The notes under the pieces: model-generated
Told to the model about the DNA's origin: nothing
What the model saw: the letters and a program-made list of their open reading frames with translations, nothing else
The model's database searches: none
Part shown: positions 52,838-54,398 of the stretch, in pieces
How positions within the stretch are numbered: the first letter of the stretch is position 1
Layout of the letters: each line of letters begins with the position of its first letter
DNA from: a bacterium
GTDB lineage: Bacteria > SAR324 > XYD2-FULL-50-16
DNA: 54,398 nucleotides
Reading direction: 5' to 3'
Assembly (NCBI GenBank): GCA_024275165.1
Contig: JAJRZQ010000026.1
Coordinates: 1-54,398 of the forward strand
Position numbers and translations under genes: made by a program

Positions 52838-54398
52838 GTGGGTTTTTCTGTCGGTTCATTCTCGGGCCCTTTTTCTTCTTTGGGGGTGGGTTTGGGCCTA
52901 GCTTCGACCTCGGTGAAGTAATATTCAAACACCTCTTTGAGCAGTTTTGCCGCGTACCCCCCAGAGCGGCCATTTTCGATCATCATCACCCCGGTCAAGC
53001 GGGGGTTCTCTGAAGGCGCCATGCCCATAAACCAGGCATGAGCGAAATATTTTTCTTTGACTACCCCCTTTTGGCGCAGTCTCCAGCGGGTTCGGTGGCT
53101 GACCACTTGGGTGGTGCCGGTTTTGCCCGCAATGGGGATGATCTCGGAGTTGGCCGCGCGCCCTGTTCCGAGTGGGGATTGGACATTTAAGGTCATGCCC
53201 CTGCGGACGATTTGCAAACTTTGGTCGGAAAACCCGGCAAACTTTCGCTCTTGCGCTTCTGCAACCAATTCTGTGGCGGGGGTGGGCAAGGTTCCTGGTT
53301 TTTCTAAGGTTTGGCGCACCAAGTGGGGGCTCACGCGATAGCCCCCATTGGCCACCACATTTAAAAAGTGATTGAGTTGCAAGGGGGTGGTGGAAACATA
53401 GCCCTGGCCGATGCTGACCGGTAAGGTTTCCCCCACATACCAAATCTGGTTAAAGCGTTTGGCTTTCCAGGCCTTATCGGGGATGAGGCCGCTTTTTTCA
53501 TGGTAGAGATCGACCCCGGTCAGTTTGCCGAGGCCTAGTTTAAGGGCGTATTCCTTGATTTTATCCACCCCGATTTCCATTCCCAGTTTATAAAAAAAGA
53601 TGTTGCAACTTTGCTCTAGGGCCTGGGTTACATTTAACGGGCCGTGCCCGCTACGCTTCCAGCAGTGAATGGTGAGGTTTTGAAAACGATAGGCCCCCTC
53701 GCAAACATGTTCGGTATGTTCGTCAATAGCCCCCATTTCTAGGCCTGCCGCCGCCATAGCCACTTTAAAGGTCGAACCGGGGGAATAGGTTCCTTGGATC
53801 CCCTTATTGTGCAGGGGGTGATTGGGGTCATGTCGCAACTCATCCCAGCGCTTTTGGCTGAGTCCTAAGCTGAACTCGTTGGGGTCAAAGGCGGGCATGC
53901 TGGCCATGGCGTAAATTTCGCCATTGTGGGGGTTCATGATGATGCAAGAGCCTTTTTTCCCCTCCAAGACGCTTTCGACCTTTTTTTGCAAACCGAGGTC
54001 GAGGGTGAGTACCATGTCATGGCCCGGGACCGGTTCAATCGAATCCAAGCGCCGCAGGGTGCGCCCAACGGAGTTGACCTCAACTTGCTCCCCTCCGTCG
54101 GTGCCGATCAAGGTGGAGTTATAGACCCGTTCTAAGCCGTCGGTGCCAATGATTCTCGCGCTCATCACCTTATTGGCCGGCAAGGCCCTCAATTGGCTTT
54201 TCGTAATATGGCTCATATAGCCCAGCACATGCGCGGCGGTTTGTACATTGGGGTAGAAGCGTCGGGGTTCCACCTCGACCGAAACCCCGGGGAACTCTTC
54301 TTGATAGGCACTGACCAAGGCCATCTGGTACCAGGTCAAGTCGGTATAGATGATCACCGGCTTGAATTGGCGCGTTGATTTGTGTTTTTTTAAGGCCG
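52834..54398 (-). CDS. mrdA: penicillin-binding protein 2 (partial)
   Basis: The C-terminal 520 or so residues of a class B transpeptidase for cell elongation; the N-terminus is beyond the window. The frame stays open upstream of GTG 54357 to the window edge with LKKHKSTRQFKPV. The dimerisation region (RRFYPNVQTAAHVLGYMSHI) is followed by the transpeptidase motifs STFK, SCNIFF and KTGTTQV. The tail is Pro/Glu/Lys-rich. It normally works with RodA; rodA would be expected outside the window. Confidence 0.93.
   Translation of the reverse strand, partial: ALKKHKSTRQFKPVIIYTDLTWYQMALVSAYQEEFPGVSVEVEPRRFYPNVQTAAHVLGYMSHITKSQLRALPANKVMSARIIGTDGLERVYNSTLIGTDGGEQVEVNSVGRTLRRLDSIEPVPGHDMVLTLDLGLQKKVESVLEGKKGSCIIMNPHNGEIYAMASMPAFDPNEFSLGLSQKRWDELRHDPNHPLHNKGIQGTYSPGSTFKVAMAAAGLEMGAIDEHTEHVCEGAYRFQNLTIHCWKRSGHGPLNVTQALEQSCNIFFYKLGMEIGVDKIKEYALKLGLGKLTGVDLYHEKSGLIPDKAWKAKRFNQIWYVGETLPVSIGQGYVSTTPLQLNHFLNVVANGGYRVSPHLVRQTLEKPGTLPTPATELVAEAQERKFAGFSDQSLQIVRRGMTLNVQSPLGTGRAANSEIIPIAGKTGTTQVVSHRTRWRLRQKGVVKEKYFAHAWFMGMAPSENPRLTGVMMIENGRSGGYAAKLLKEVFEYYFTEVEARPKPTPKEEKGPENEPTEKPT

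Noticed and set aside
1-54398. tRNA, rRNA, CRISPR array, prophage or insertion sequence
   Set aside because: No cloverleaf-like segment, regularly spaced repeat, integrase or transposase was seen in the gaps or among the predicted proteins.

Overview
The window looks like chromosomal core DNA from a Gram-negative bacterium, probably deltaproteobacterial or a relative such as the SAR324/Lambdaproteobacteria type; I cannot fix the phylum from sequence alone. The Gram-negative call rests on lipobox lipoproteins, a LolB-like protein, two beta-barrel outer-membrane proteins, a periplasmic lytic transglycosylase and a PBP2. There are no tRNAs, rRNAs, CRISPR arrays or insertion sequences that I can see.

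Layout. (1) 1-4.3 kb: the start of a CheA-type kinase and a STAS protein (minus strand), then pdxA, and a tightly overlapping cheY-like / prmC / polyprenyl-synthase run (plus strand). (2) 4.4-7.7 kb: a LolB-like lipoprotein gene overlapping a lytic transglycosylase gene, and a divergent hypothetical gene. (3) 7.8-25.9 kb: one minus-strand run fusing the str, S10, spc and alpha ribosomal operons, from rpsL down to rplQ, including fusA, tuf, secY, adk, infA and rpoA. It ends at a strong bidirectional terminator. rplC is absent from its usual place between rpsJ and rplD. rplE carries an in-frame TAG but is otherwise intact over its full length. (4) 26-32.8 kb: directly upstream of the ribosomal run and on the same strand, a TPR protein, a REC-REC-Hpt protein, a hybrid histidine kinase with REC and Hpt, and a DUF2914 membrane protein. 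Together they look like a phosphorelay with no obvious DNA-binding output. (5) 33-38.9 kb: a lipoprotein, a methyltransferase and a CPBP protease (plus strand), then a two-receiver HD-GYP regulator that also contains an in-frame TAG, and an RhlE-type helicase (minus strand). (6) 39-45.8 kb: an FadL-like outer-membrane protein, an M48 protease with an SH3 protein, a degenerate sigma-54 activator-like protein, a membrane class III cyclase and two small Cys-rich proteins. (7) 46-54.4 kb: a small hypothetical gene, a YhiN-type flavoprotein, a histidine kinase, typA, an outer-membrane protein, maf, and mrdA running off the edge.

Two themes stand out. First, two unrelated conserved genes (rplE and the HD-GYP regulator) each contain one TAG at a site where homologues tolerate Lys, Gln or similar residues, while TAG also ends at least nine other genes here. 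Second, a family of about 100-214 bp interspersed elements with 16-bp terminal inverted repeats (AGGAACCTCTGAAAAA) and several internal hairpins sits against gene ends at 4.4, 29.3 and 49.2 kb, with hairpin-only relatives at 34.2 and 49.0 kb. I do not recognise this repeat family.
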